Shown here: one piece after another, positions 49,205 to 58,276 of the stretch
How the letters are laid out: the number at the start of each line of letters is the position of its first letter
How positions within the stretch are numbered: the stretch's first letter is position 1
Assembly: GCF_003054285.1 (NCBI RefSeq)
Contig: NZ_QBKS01000002.1
Span: 930,001-994,000, forward strand
DNA: 64,000 bases
Reading direction: 5' to 3'
DNA from: Litoreibacter ponti
Lineage (GTDB): Bacteria > Pseudomonadota > Alphaproteobacteria > Rhodobacterales > Rhodobacteraceae
Notes under the pieces: model-generated
Told to the model about the DNA's origin: nothing
The model's database searches: none
Seen by the model: only the letters and a program-made list of their open reading frames with translations
Position numbers and translations under genes: made by a program

Positions 49205-50005
49205 CTAAAGACCGAAGCGCGCCCAAAGCGCTTTCTCGTCGAGCTGGTCGAGCGTGTCTGTCAGCACACGGGCACCTAGCCGCTGGAACAGCGACCGACG
49301 GGGACCGAACACGTTGAAGCGGGTCTTGTCGCCGAAACGGTCCTTCATCACCGGCACCAGATGGCCAATCCCGTCGGCCAATCCCACATCGACGCCGCGC
49401 TGGCCCACCCAGATCTCTCCGGTAAACAGATCCGCATCGTCGGACAGCTTGCCCTCCCGGCGGGTTTTCACGTGGTCGATGAACGTGTCGTGAATCTGTT
49501 GTTGCAGGTCCTTCAGCCGCTCCACGTCTTCATCTCGCTCGGGGCGGAACGGATCGAGCATGGACTTGTCCTTGCCCGCAGTGTGCACGCGGCGCTCGAT
49601 CCCCTGGCGCTCCATCAACTCGTGGAAGCCGAAGCTCGCCGAGATCACCCCGATGGAGCCGATGATCGAAGACGCGTCGAGGTAAATCTCATCGGCAGCC
49701 GCCGCCAGCCAATAGCCACCAGACGCCGCGACGTCCTCGATGAAAGCCACCACGGGCAGATCATGCTCGGACGCAAGACGCCGGATACGCGCGCCGATCA
49801 GAGAACTCTGAACAGGCGAGCCGCCCGGCGAATTCAGCAAAAGCGCGACCGCCGCCGGCTTGCCCTTTTTGAACGCCTTGTCGAGAAGCGGGGCCATGGC
49901 CGCGTCGTTGAGGCTGGCGCCCCGACCGCCGGCGGCGATGACTCCGGTCATCCGCACCACGTTCACCGTGGGCTCGGAGCTCATAAATGGGATAAATCTT
50001 TTCAT
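49205..50005 (-). CDS. S49-family signal peptide peptidase (SppA-like)
   Basis: The 266-residue serine protease cleaves leftover signal peptides or membrane proteins. It starts MKRFIPFMSSEPTVNVVRM at ATG 50005, typical of the short alphaproteobacterial form. LLLNSPGGSPVQSSLI carries the oxyanion-hole glycines, and the nucleophile is in DVAASGGYWLAAAADEIY. An upstream extension (to 50098) reads into divergent promoter DNA without similarity. First gene of the sppA-microprotein-antiporter-SDR operon. Confidence 0.9.
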   Translation of the reverse strand: MKRFIPFMSSEPTVNVVRMTGVIAAGGRGASLNDAAMAPLLDKAFKKGKPAAVALLLNSPGGSPVQSSLIGARIRRLASEHDLPVVAFIEDVAASGGYWLAAAADEIYLDASSIIGSIGVISASFGFHELMERQGIERRVHTAGKDKSMLDPFRPERDEDVERLKDLQQQIHDTFIDHVKTRREGKLSDDADLFTGEIWVGQRGVDVGLADGIGHLVPVMKDRFGDKTRFNVFGPRRSLFQRLGARVLTDTLDQLDEKALWARFGL

Positions 50006-50118
50006 TCCCTGCCATGTAGAGGGCTGCTCCGATGCAAACAAGGTGCATGTCGGAATCAGGCTTGCAGTGATGGCAAATAGGCTCAACGGTGGTCCCAATA
50101 ATTGCCGGAGGCTGCGAA

Positions 50119-51477
50119 ATGAAGGACGACAATTTCCTCAACGCCCATAACGCGCGCCATATGTGGCATCCGATGGGCCATCCCGGAGCGCTGCAAGAGA
50201 AGCCGCCCCGTGTCATCAAATCGGCCGATGGCTCGACGATCACCGATCTGAACGGTCATTCGGTCGTGGACGGCGTTGGCGGGCTGTGGTGCGTGAATGT
50301 CGGCTACTCCTGCCAGCCCATCAAGGACGCAATCGCCGCGCAAGTTCAGGAGCTGCCCTACTACTCTGCCTTTGCAGGCACGACCAATGCACCCGCGATT
50401 GAGCTCAGCTACGAGTTGCGCGAGATGTTCGCATCGGATGGGATGGGCCGCGCATTCTTCACCTCAGGCGGGTCGGACGCGGTCGAGACCGCTCTGCGGC
50501 TCGCACGCCAATATCACAAGGTCCGCGGCGATCATGGGCGCACGAAGTTCCTGTCGCTTAAGAAAGGCTACCACGGCACCCATTTTGGCGGCGCGTCGGT
50601 CAATGGCAACAACCGCTTCCGGATCAATTACGAGCCGCTGCTGCCGGGCTGCTTCCACCTCCCCTCGCCCTACCCCTATCGCAATCCCTTCGGCGAGACC
50701 GACCCCGCGCGGCTGGCGCAGCTTTGCGCGGCGGCCATGGTCGACGAGATCGAATTCCAGGGCGCCGACACGATCGCCGCCTTTATCATGGAGCCAATTC
50801 AGGGCGCGGGCGGTGTGATCGTCCCCCATGAAAGCTTCATGGGGCTGATGCGCGAGATTTGCAGCCGTTATGGCATCCTGATGATCGCCGACGAGGTGAT
50901 CACCGGTTTCGGGCGCACCGGCGACTGGTCCGGCTCGCGTCATTGGGGCGTGCAGCCTGACATGATGACTATGGCAAAAGGCATCACGTCGGGCTACTTC
51001 CCGTTCGGCGCCTGCATGGTCTCCGACGCGGTCGCAGAGGTGTTTGAACAGGGCGACGCCACCGACGCGTCGATCTTTCATGGCTACACCTATTCCGCCC
51101 ACCCGGTCGGTGCTGCCGCCGCCTTGGCGTGCATTCGTGAAAGCCAGCGCATGGCGATCAATGAGAACGCCGCTCCGCGTGGCACGCAGCTGTTCGAAGG
51201 CTTGAAGGCCCTCAAGGACAAGCACGAGATGATCGGGGATGTGCGCGGTGGGCATGGTTTGATGGCCGCGGTGGAGCTTGTCTCCGACCGCGACACGAAA
51301 GCCCCGGCCGCGCCTGAGACGCTTACCGCGGTCTTCAACACCGCCTACGAGGCCGGAGCGATGGTCCGCATTGGTGGCAACAACCTGTTGATGTCTCCGC
51401 CGCTGGTGATCACCGAGCAAGAGATAACTATCATCTTGTCGGCACTGGATGAGGGGCTTTCCGCCCACGGCGGCTGA
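50119..51477 (+). CDS. Class III aminotransferase (omega-amino acid--pyruvate type)
   Basis: The 452-residue PLP enzyme has TSGGSDAVETALRLAR (phosphate cup), KGYHGTHFGGASV, the PLP-contacting Asp in MIADEVITGFGRTG and the Schiff-base Lys in MAKGITSGYFPFGA. It resembles omega-amino-acid:pyruvate or aspartate-family transaminases; an amine or beta-amino acid donor is likely but not set. GGAG upstream supports ATG 50119. It is divergent from sppA with 113 bp between the starts. Confidence 0.9.
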   Translation: MKDDNFLNAHNARHMWHPMGHPGALQEKPPRVIKSADGSTITDLNGHSVVDGVGGLWCVNVGYSCQPIKDAIAAQVQELPYYSAFAGTTNAPAIELSYELREMFASDGMGRAFFTSGGSDAVETALRLARQYHKVRGDHGRTKFLSLKKGYHGTHFGGASVNGNNRFRINYEPLLPGCFHLPSPYPYRNPFGETDPARLAQLCAAAMVDEIEFQGADTIAAFIMEPIQGAGGVIVPHESFMGLMREICSRYGILMIADEVITGFGRTGDWSGSRHWGVQPDMMTMAKGITSGYFPFGACMVSDAVAEVFEQGDATDASIFHGYTYSAHPVGAAAALACIRESQRMAINENAAPRGTQLFEGLKALKDKHEMIGDVRGGHGLMAAVELVSDRDTKAPAAPETLTAVFNTAYEAGAMVRIGGNNLLMSPPLVITEQEITIILSALDEGLSAHGG

Positions 51478-51538
51478 GTTCGGCAGAATTTCGCACAGCT
51501 GTTATACGGCTGTCATATCGGCTCCTATATGAGCGGTC

Positions 51539-52399
51539 ATGCATCATGTCATCGACCCGCTTATCGAAGACCGTGCGCCGTGGTTGTTCCAAGGCACGCC
51601 CGCGGCGAAGGCCGCACGTTGGCTTGCGGAGCGCGCGCTGCGCTACCGCAAGACGCTGGGGGTGGCCGAAATGGTCGCTGACATGCCGACCGCTGAGATC
51701 ATGTCCACAATGGGCAACACGCTGGCGCGAAAACTGGACGTCGCCGGATTGGCAAACATTCCCTCTGAGGGCCCCGCACTGATCGTTGCCAACCACCCGA
51801 CCGGCATCGCCGACGGCATCATCCTGCACCATCTTATCGCAGCCCGCAGGCCGGACCTGTTCATCTACGCAAACTCCGACATTCTGCGGGTCCTGCCCCA
51901 GATGGAGGACCTGATCCTGCCTGTGGAATGGCGGCTGGACCGGCGCACCCACAGCAAGACCAAGGAGACCCTGCGCCTGACCGCCGCAGCGGTGGAGCAG
52001 GGGAGGCCCGGGCTGATCTTCCCCTCCGGTCGACTTGCAAAGCGGCGTCTTCTGAAGCTGCATGAGCGCCCGTGGATGACATCCGCGGCAATGATGGCGC
52101 GCAAGTTCGGCTTGCCTGTCATCCCGATCAACATTCAGGCCCGCAACTCGGCGCTTTTCTACCTGCTGGACATGATCCACCCGACGCTGCGCGATATCAC
52201 CCTGTTCCACGAGACGCTGAACAAGCACCGCCAGCCCTACCGCATCCGTGTGGGCCGCCCGATCCTGCCGCAATCTCTGCCGAAATCGGCCAAAGATGGC
52301 ACAGATCTTTTGCGCGATGCCTGCCTCAGCCTTGGGGCGCAGTCGAAGCCTGCCGTCTCGCTCGTGCGCACGACCGGTTGGCTGCCCAAGCTGACCTGA
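51539..52399 (+). CDS. PlsC-like acyltransferase
   Basis: The 286-residue protein has the glycerolipid acyltransferase block I as NHPTGIADGIILH (HX4D with His and Asp) and block III-like GRPGLIFPSGRLAKRR. It acylates a lysophospholipid or related acceptor at the membrane. The N-terminus lacks a signal sequence. It lies 61 bp after the aminotransferase on the same strand. The stop abuts the convergent GH13 gene (TGATCA). Confidence 0.85.
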   Translation: MHHVIDPLIEDRAPWLFQGTPAAKAARWLAERALRYRKTLGVAEMVADMPTAEIMSTMGNTLARKLDVAGLANIPSEGPALIVANHPTGIADGIILHHLIAARRPDLFIYANSDILRVLPQMEDLILPVEWRLDRRTHSKTKETLRLTAAAVEQGRPGLIFPSGRLAKRRLLKLHERPWMTSAAMMARKFGLPVIPINIQARNSALFYLLDMIHPTLRDITLFHETLNKHRQPYRIRVGRPILPQSLPKSAKDGTDLLRDACLSLGAQSKPAVSLVRTTGWLPKLT

Positions 52400-54766
52400 T
52401 CACCGCTTGCGGGTGTAAACCAGTCCCATCGAGTCTTTCAGAACAATCGGCCCGCTCTGATACTCCGGCCCAATCCCTGGCGTGCGCAGTGCCAGCGTCC
52501 AGCCTGTGCCCTCGATCCCGGGGATCGACTGGGTCAAAGGCTCGATCACGCTGGTCTCGCCGCCTTCCATGTGCAGGATCGTGAAGACCTGCTCCCCGTC
52601 AGGCCCGTGCCGCAGGGAGGTAAAGACCGTCCGCCCGTCAATAGGCTTGAGGTAATCGAAATGATCCTTCGGCCCGTAATTGTCCCGCAGCCACGGCCGC
52701 GCGCGGCGGAAGTTGCGTATGTCGAGCGCGAAGTCCAACTGCGCCGCGTCCAGATGCGGCAAGGAATGGGAGACGTTGCAATACTCATGCATGTCGTCCA
52801 TCCACGCCCGTGCCACGGCCTTGACCGAAGCCACGGTGTAGTCCGGACCCGCCAGGGGCGGCTCCGCCTTGCCCAGAAGCCGGGCGATCTCGTCGAGGTC
52901 GTATTCCGTGACCTCCACCAGCGCGGGCAGGAACTCGAAGAACCGCGCGAGATCGGCGCGCGTCTCGTAGCCCAGCGCCTTGAGCCGTTTGAAATTCGCG
53001 GGCACCGAGTAGCTGTATTCGTCGACCTGCCAGCGCAGGCTGATCGCCTCTTCCGCCACCACCTTAACGCCGTACTGGTCGTCCTGATTGCGGATGAAGC
53101 CCCAGCTTGCCCGCGCCATGGCGTTGAGGAAATCCATCGGCACCCCGGGCAGCGCCACGTAGGTCAGCGCGTGCACCACGGGGTTATCATAAGCCTTGTC
53201 GAGGATCTCCATCCGGGTCTGCCCCAAACGGGTGTTGGTGTTCATCTTCAGGCTGACCTGCGTGCCGCGCCGGAGCGTGTCGTGGTTCGAGGTGCCCGAA
53301 ATCCAGTTCGCGCCGACTTCCAGCATCTCGCGGATGCGCCAAAATTTTGATAGCCAAAACGTATACAGGAACGGCGTATTATGAGCGAAGGTCAGCGGGC
53401 CCCATTGAAAGACATCCTCGTCGCGCTGGTTCTCGATCACCGAGCGATAGGTGGAGCTGATCTCCCAATCCTCCGCAGGCCAAGGGCGGCCATCCTCGAA
53501 AATGAACCACGGGCGATAGGTAGTGCCTGCTACCTCCTGCTCGATATCGGCCATGGATTGCAGGTACTCGTCGTCATGCTTGAGCTCCTGCGCACCCGCA
53601 TCCCACCATTTAAAGTCCTGCGCACCGTCTACGCGCACCGCCTCGGCCCCGAAATTCACCTTGCGCCGCTGCATCTCCAAGAGGATCGCCCGCACGGCGG
53701 GGTTCTGGTAGTCAAGGTTTTGCCCGTACATGTTCGGCCCGGCAAAATAGTGCGAGCAGAGCGCGCGCAGGCCCTGATTGTCGGAATGGCCGAAAACCAC
53801 ATCAAAGCAAAGCATCTTGGGCTTCGAGGGGAAATTGTGCAGCACCGCGGCGAGGTCGACCAACTCGTCCGGGCGACCTGTCTCAAGAAGCACAGGGTTC
53901 ACCGTTGCCATGCCAGCGATTACCACATCATAGCCCCAGTTCGTCGTATCCGGGCGCAGCAGCGAGACGCTGACGCTGCTGTCCGTGCCATCACTTTCCT
54001 GCCAGAAATCCGGTCCGGTCTCGTAGACGGTTGTGGGCTCTACCGGCAGTAGCTGCACCGCGTCATAGCCCAGAAAGAGCTTGTCGGCGGGCTCCAGCTC
54101 CATCCCTGCGGCGACACGCTCCGCGAGCCGCGCGTAGTGGCGTGTCAGACTTGCGAGCGTGCCGCCCGCCGTGGCGGTGGGCACGTGGATTTGCAAGATG
54201 TTTGTTGGCGGCCCGAACTTGTGCACGCCGCCTTGGAACTGCGCGAAATAGGCCTTGTCCGCGCGCGCCTCCAACATGGCATCCACGTCATAAAGCTCCG
54301 CCGGGGCCATCGCCCCGAAAGGCAGCGACATGGCGAGCGGATCCAGAATGCGGTGCCACGCCCCCTCGCTGTCACGCCAGGTCAGCGCGTAGAAATCGCC
54401 AACCTGATCGCGGGTTCCGGCGCGCATCCCGCTCACCGCCGTGAAGCAATGCGCGTCGTTGCGTAGAATGGGAATGTAGGCCCGCTGGAACTGGATGTTC
54501 TGCTGGGCGCGGGTGAGATCGACTTCGCCTACGGGCGCGAGCACCTCGAGGAAAATGTCGCCATCCGGCACGCGGTGGTCGAGCAGCTCCGGCGTCCAGA
54601 AGCCGAACGTCGCCACGTTGCGGGCCACCTGCCCGCCCAAGTGCCGCGCGACCTGCTGCTCGCCCCCGAACCGGGTAGAGGCGGTGTTGAGAAACGTCCG
54701 ACACCGGTCGCGCAGCGCATTTGCTGCGTCAGGGTCGTAGGAGATCCGGTCCTTAAGGTCGGTCAT
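52400..54766 (-). CDS. GH13 glycoside hydrolase, probable glucosylglycerol hydrolase
   Basis: The 788-residue protein has GH13 catalytic residues: EAVRVDGAQDFKWWD with the nucleophile at Asp380, FIFEDGRPWP with the acid at Glu424, and TSNHDTLRR with the conserved His-Asp at 495-496. The rest is unlike amylases or branching enzymes: a long N-terminal region of about 320 residues with few recognised motifs and a C-terminal beta domain. I recall such proteins as glucosylglycerol hydrolases (GghA), which release glucose from 2-O-glucosylglycerol. It is the last gene of the glycogen operon, 24 bp after pgm. The specificity is inferred. Confidence 0.72.
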   Translation of the reverse strand: MTDLKDRISYDPDAANALRDRCRTFLNTASTRFGGEQQVARHLGGQVARNVATFGFWTPELLDHRVPDGDIFLEVLAPVGEVDLTRAQQNIQFQRAYIPILRNDAHCFTAVSGMRAGTRDQVGDFYALTWRDSEGAWHRILDPLAMSLPFGAMAPAELYDVDAMLEARADKAYFAQFQGGVHKFGPPTNILQIHVPTATAGGTLASLTRHYARLAERVAAGMELEPADKLFLGYDAVQLLPVEPTTVYETGPDFWQESDGTDSSVSVSLLRPDTTNWGYDVVIAGMATVNPVLLETGRPDELVDLAAVLHNFPSKPKMLCFDVVFGHSDNQGLRALCSHYFAGPNMYGQNLDYQNPAVRAILLEMQRRKVNFGAEAVRVDGAQDFKWWDAGAQELKHDDEYLQSMADIEQEVAGTTYRPWFIFEDGRPWPAEDWEISSTYRSVIENQRDEDVFQWGPLTFAHNTPFLYTFWLSKFWRIREMLEVGANWISGTSNHDTLRRGTQVSLKMNTNTRLGQTRMEILDKAYDNPVVHALTYVALPGVPMDFLNAMARASWGFIRNQDDQYGVKVVAEEAISLRWQVDEYSYSVPANFKRLKALGYETRADLARFFEFLPALVEVTEYDLDEIARLLGKAEPPLAGPDYTVASVKAVARAWMDDMHEYCNVSHSLPHLDAAQLDFALDIRNFRRARPWLRDNYGPKDHFDYLKPIDGRTVFTSLRHGPDGEQVFTILHMEGGETSVIEPLTQSIPGIEGTGWTLALRTPGIGPEYQSGPIVLKDSMGLVYTRKR

Positions 54767-54790
54767 CGTGTCCTCCTATACGTGCAGCGG

Positions 54791-56422
54791 CTAAGTGCGC
54801 ACATCCGGCGCATCGCGTCCCGTGTGCCGGGTGATCCCCGCGATGGCATCTGCGGCAGCGATGACATCGGCCAGCGCCTCCTGCGGGTCATGGTCGAGAT
54901 GGTCGGGGCGGGTCTCCAGCCGCTCGAGATAGACGCGCAGGGTCGCACCGTCTGTGCCCGTGCCGGAGAGCCGCAGGACAATCCGTCGCCCGCCTTCGAG
55001 CATGATCCGGATGCCTTGGCCCTCGCTCACAGAGCCATCGGTGGGGTCCGTGTAGGCGAACTCATCCGCGCCCTCGACAGTCAGGCCCGCAAAGCTTTGG
55101 CCGGGCAAATCATCAAGCTTCGCCCGTAACTCTTCCACGAGCGTGTTTGCCGCAGCGCTGTCGACGGCCTCGTAGTCATGGCGGGAATAGTAGTTGCGGC
55201 CGAACTTTCGCCAATGTGCCTCGAGCAGCGCGCCGACCGATTGGCCGGTCTCGGCCAGGATGTTGAGCCAGAACAGCACGGCCCAGACCCCATCCTTCTC
55301 GCGCACATGGTCCGACCCGGTACCGGCGCTCTCTTCGCCACAAAGCGTGGCCCGGCCCGCATCGAGCAGGTTGCCGAAGAATTTCCAGCCGGTCGGCGTC
55401 TCGTGGCATTCGATGCCCAGCGCCTCTGCCACCCGGTCCGTAGCACCAGAGGTCGGCATGGACCGCGCGACACCCGCCAGACCGCCCTTGTAGGCCGGGG
55501 CGAGCGTGGCATTCGCCGCCAACACCGCAAGACTGTCTGATGGCGTCACATAGGCACCACGCCCCACGATCATGTTGCGGTCGCCGTCACCATCTGACGC
55601 CGCGCCGAAATCCGGCGCATCGGGGCCGAACATTTCGTCCATCAGCGGCTTGGCCCAGATCGGGTTCGGATCCGGGTGGCCGCCGCCAAAATCGGGGGAG
55701 GGCACTGCATTGATCACCGACCCTTCGGGCGCGCCCAGCGCGCCTTCGAAGATCGCCTTGGCATAGGGCCCGGTCACTGCATGCATCGCGTCAAAACGCA
55801 TGGTGAATCCGCCCGCCAAAAGGGCGCGGATCTTATCGAAATCGAACAGGTCCTCCATCATCGCGGCGTAATCCGCCACCGGATCGACAACCTCGACCTC
55901 CAACTCGCCCAACTTCTGGGTGCCGACGCCGGAAAAATCCACGTCCTGCGCGTCGAGGATCTTGTATTCGGTGATCCGCGTCGTCTCTTCGTACATTTTT
56001 GCCGTCATTCCCTCCGGCGCGGGGCCGCCGTTGGGTCCGTTGAACTTCACGCCGAAGTCTTCATTCGGGCCGCCGGGGTTATGACTGGCGGACATGATAA
56101 AGCCGCCATCCGCACCCCGTTTTCGGATGAGGTGCGAGGCCGCGGGCGTCGACAGCAAAGCGTTCTGACCCACGATCACCTTCATTGCACCTTGCGCCGC
56201 GAGCATCCGCAAAATTACCTGCGCCGCGCGGTCATTGAAGTAACGCCCATCGCCGCCGAGCACGTAGGTTTTGCCCTGTGCACCGCCCGTCCCGGTGATC
56301 ACACTCTGAATGAAATTCTCGAGATAGTGCGGACCCATGAAGACCGCGGTCTTTTTGCGCAGGCCAGAGGTCCCGGGTTTCTGCCCCTCGATGGGCGTGG
56401 TCTTGACCGTGTGGATCTGCAT
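54791..56422 (-). CDS. pgm: Alpha-D-glucose phosphate-specific phosphoglucomutase
   Basis: It interconverts glucose-1-phosphate and glucose-6-phosphate, linking glycogen to glycolysis. The 543-residue protein has the phosphoserine loop IMSASHNPGGPNEDFG, the metal loop SDGDGDRNMIVG and the C-terminal phosphate-binding LRLSGTGTDGATLRVY. It lies 9 bp downstream of malQ. Confidence 0.95.
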   Translation of the reverse strand: MQIHTVKTTPIEGQKPGTSGLRKKTAVFMGPHYLENFIQSVITGTGGAQGKTYVLGGDGRYFNDRAAQVILRMLAAQGAMKVIVGQNALLSTPAASHLIRKRGADGGFIMSASHNPGGPNEDFGVKFNGPNGGPAPEGMTAKMYEETTRITEYKILDAQDVDFSGVGTQKLGELEVEVVDPVADYAAMMEDLFDFDKIRALLAGGFTMRFDAMHAVTGPYAKAIFEGALGAPEGSVINAVPSPDFGGGHPDPNPIWAKPLMDEMFGPDAPDFGAASDGDGDRNMIVGRGAYVTPSDSLAVLAANATLAPAYKGGLAGVARSMPTSGATDRVAEALGIECHETPTGWKFFGNLLDAGRATLCGEESAGTGSDHVREKDGVWAVLFWLNILAETGQSVGALLEAHWRKFGRNYYSRHDYEAVDSAAANTLVEELRAKLDDLPGQSFAGLTVEGADEFAYTDPTDGSVSEGQGIRIMLEGGRRIVLRLSGTGTDGATLRVYLERLETRPDHLDHDPQEALADVIAAADAIAGITRHTGRDAPDVRT

Positions 56423-56431
56423 GCTGTCCTC

Positions 56432-58276
56432 CTATCGCCCGGCCTTCGCCATGATCTGCGCCGCGCGCTGGACCCGCTCGTCCTGAGCCAGCGCGTCATG
56501 TCCAACTGGCAGGCGCTGCCGCCAGTTGGGATAGGCGTCCACCGTGCCGGGCAGGTTCGGCTGCGCCTCAATGTCCAATATGTTCTCGATCTGCAGTGCG
56601 ACCAGCCGCGCCGGGGCCTTGGCCAAGAAGGCGTGCATCGCGTCGGGACTGTCGCCGCTGGTTCCGGCCAGGGCGTCGAAGGCCGCGACTTCGAGCGTCC
56701 GCTCTCGCTGCATGTCTTCTGCTTGCATCGCATCTATGTCGCCGATGTCGCGTCGCGCATCGATTTCCGCGCCTTCGCGCCAGCCTGCCCAGGTGGGCAG
56801 ATCATGGGTCGAGAAGCTCGCGATCGTAGCGGCGTCATAGGCCTTTGGCCCGCGGAATGTGATCGGTGGACCCATGTCCTTCTCGAACACCGCCACGCGG
56901 CACCCCAAGATGCCGGAGCGCGCCAGATCCTGCTGCAAGCCGTCGGGGATGTTGCCCAGATCTTCGCCGACGATCACTGCACCCGCGCGCGCCGCCTCGA
57001 TCCGGGCGACGGCCAGCATCGCATCGGTGGGCATCTGAACATAACCGCCAGGGGCGCCCTCCGGTACCCAGAACGCACGCTCGAAGCCAAGGATATGATC
57101 AATGCGCAGCACGCCCGCAAAGGATAGCTGCCGCCGCAGCGTCTCCGCCAGAGGGCGGAAACCACTTTCGATCAAGGCGTTCGGGTCGAGCGGCGCGAGG
57201 CCCCAGTTTTGCCCCTCCTTCGAGAACGCATCCGCCGGTGCGCCAAGAGACGCACCAAAAGCAAAACTTTCGCGGTCCTCCCAGGTTTCCGCGCCGAACG
57301 GATGCGTGCCGACGGCGAGATCAAGATACAAGCCCATCTCCATTCCACCAGCCTTGGCTTGGGCATGCGCAGCGCGCAGCTCTTCCTCCGCGCGCCATTG
57401 CAGCCACGCGTGAAAGAGGATTTCTGACTGCAGGTCATCCTGCGCGCGGGCGACCGCGTCACTGCCGGGGTCTTGCAACTCCTCGGGCCAATCGCACCAA
57501 TAGGGACCGTTCCGGTCCGACAGCGCCTGATGGGTCGCGAAGCGGGTCAGACCCTCGCCCTCGCGGGTCAGATACGCCTCGAACCCGGGCCAGTTTTCGC
57601 GCGTGTCGAACTCTGCGCGAAGCGCTGTCATGTGGCGGGGAATTTCAGTGCGGAAATCGATCAAATCGCCCCCGGGCGTGTGTCCTGTCGTCGGCAGATA
57701 CAGGCTGCTCAGACGACGCCGATGCGAGGGGGTGTAGGGGCTGAAGCCTTCGGGCGCGGTCGGAAATCCCGCATGGACCGGGTTCACGCCCAAATAGGAC
57801 GCTCCCAGCCCGCCCAGATCCTGACCCAATTGCCCGAGGTCGCGGTAGTCCCCGACACCGCCCTGCTCTGCCGTGCGCAGTCCCGCCAAAGGCACGATCA
57901 TTCCCCAGCAAGGCTCGGGCAACGGCAAGGAGGCGGGCGCAGAGAGAAGCCAGCACCGCTCACGTCCGATATCCAGTCGGTGAATACCAAGCGGCAAAGC
58001 GGGCAGCGCATCTTGCCCTTCGAGCTGCGCGCCATCCTCGAAGGTAAGCTCCCAAGCCCCATCGGGCATCGCCAGATTGGGTTTCGTACTGGTCTCGACC
58101 ACAAGATATCGCGGCAGCGTGCGTTTCGAAGGAAGACCATCCTCGGGGTCGATCCCCATCGCCGCGAGCAAAGCTGCGGCAGTTTCAGGGGACGTTTCGC
58201 GCACCTGTTCCATCTGGTCGATGTAGCGTGGCAGAATGCCATAGTGCGCAGCGCGGGCGACGATGTCCTCAGCCAT
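56432..58276 (-). CDS. malQ: 4-alpha-glucanotransferase (amylomaltase, GH77)
   Basis: It transfers alpha-1,4 glucan segments between maltodextrins. The 614-residue protein has the GH77 motifs LRIDHILGFERAFWVP (catalytic Asp), VIVGEDLGNIP (catalytic Glu) and FSTHDLPTWAGWREG. The ATG overlaps glgX by 8 bp. An in-frame extension to 58381 reads only through glgX in another frame. Confidence 0.92.
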   Translation of the reverse strand: MAEDIVARAAHYGILPRYIDQMEQVRETSPETAAALLAAMGIDPEDGLPSKRTLPRYLVVETSTKPNLAMPDGAWELTFEDGAQLEGQDALPALPLGIHRLDIGRERCWLLSAPASLPLPEPCWGMIVPLAGLRTAEQGGVGDYRDLGQLGQDLGGLGASYLGVNPVHAGFPTAPEGFSPYTPSHRRRLSSLYLPTTGHTPGGDLIDFRTEIPRHMTALRAEFDTRENWPGFEAYLTREGEGLTRFATHQALSDRNGPYWCDWPEELQDPGSDAVARAQDDLQSEILFHAWLQWRAEEELRAAHAQAKAGGMEMGLYLDLAVGTHPFGAETWEDRESFAFGASLGAPADAFSKEGQNWGLAPLDPNALIESGFRPLAETLRRQLSFAGVLRIDHILGFERAFWVPEGAPGGYVQMPTDAMLAVARIEAARAGAVIVGEDLGNIPDGLQQDLARSGILGCRVAVFEKDMGPPITFRGPKAYDAATIASFSTHDLPTWAGWREGAEIDARRDIGDIDAMQAEDMQRERTLEVAAFDALAGTSGDSPDAMHAFLAKAPARLVALQIENILDIEAQPNLPGTVDAYPNWRQRLPVGHDALAQDERVQRAAQIMAKAGR

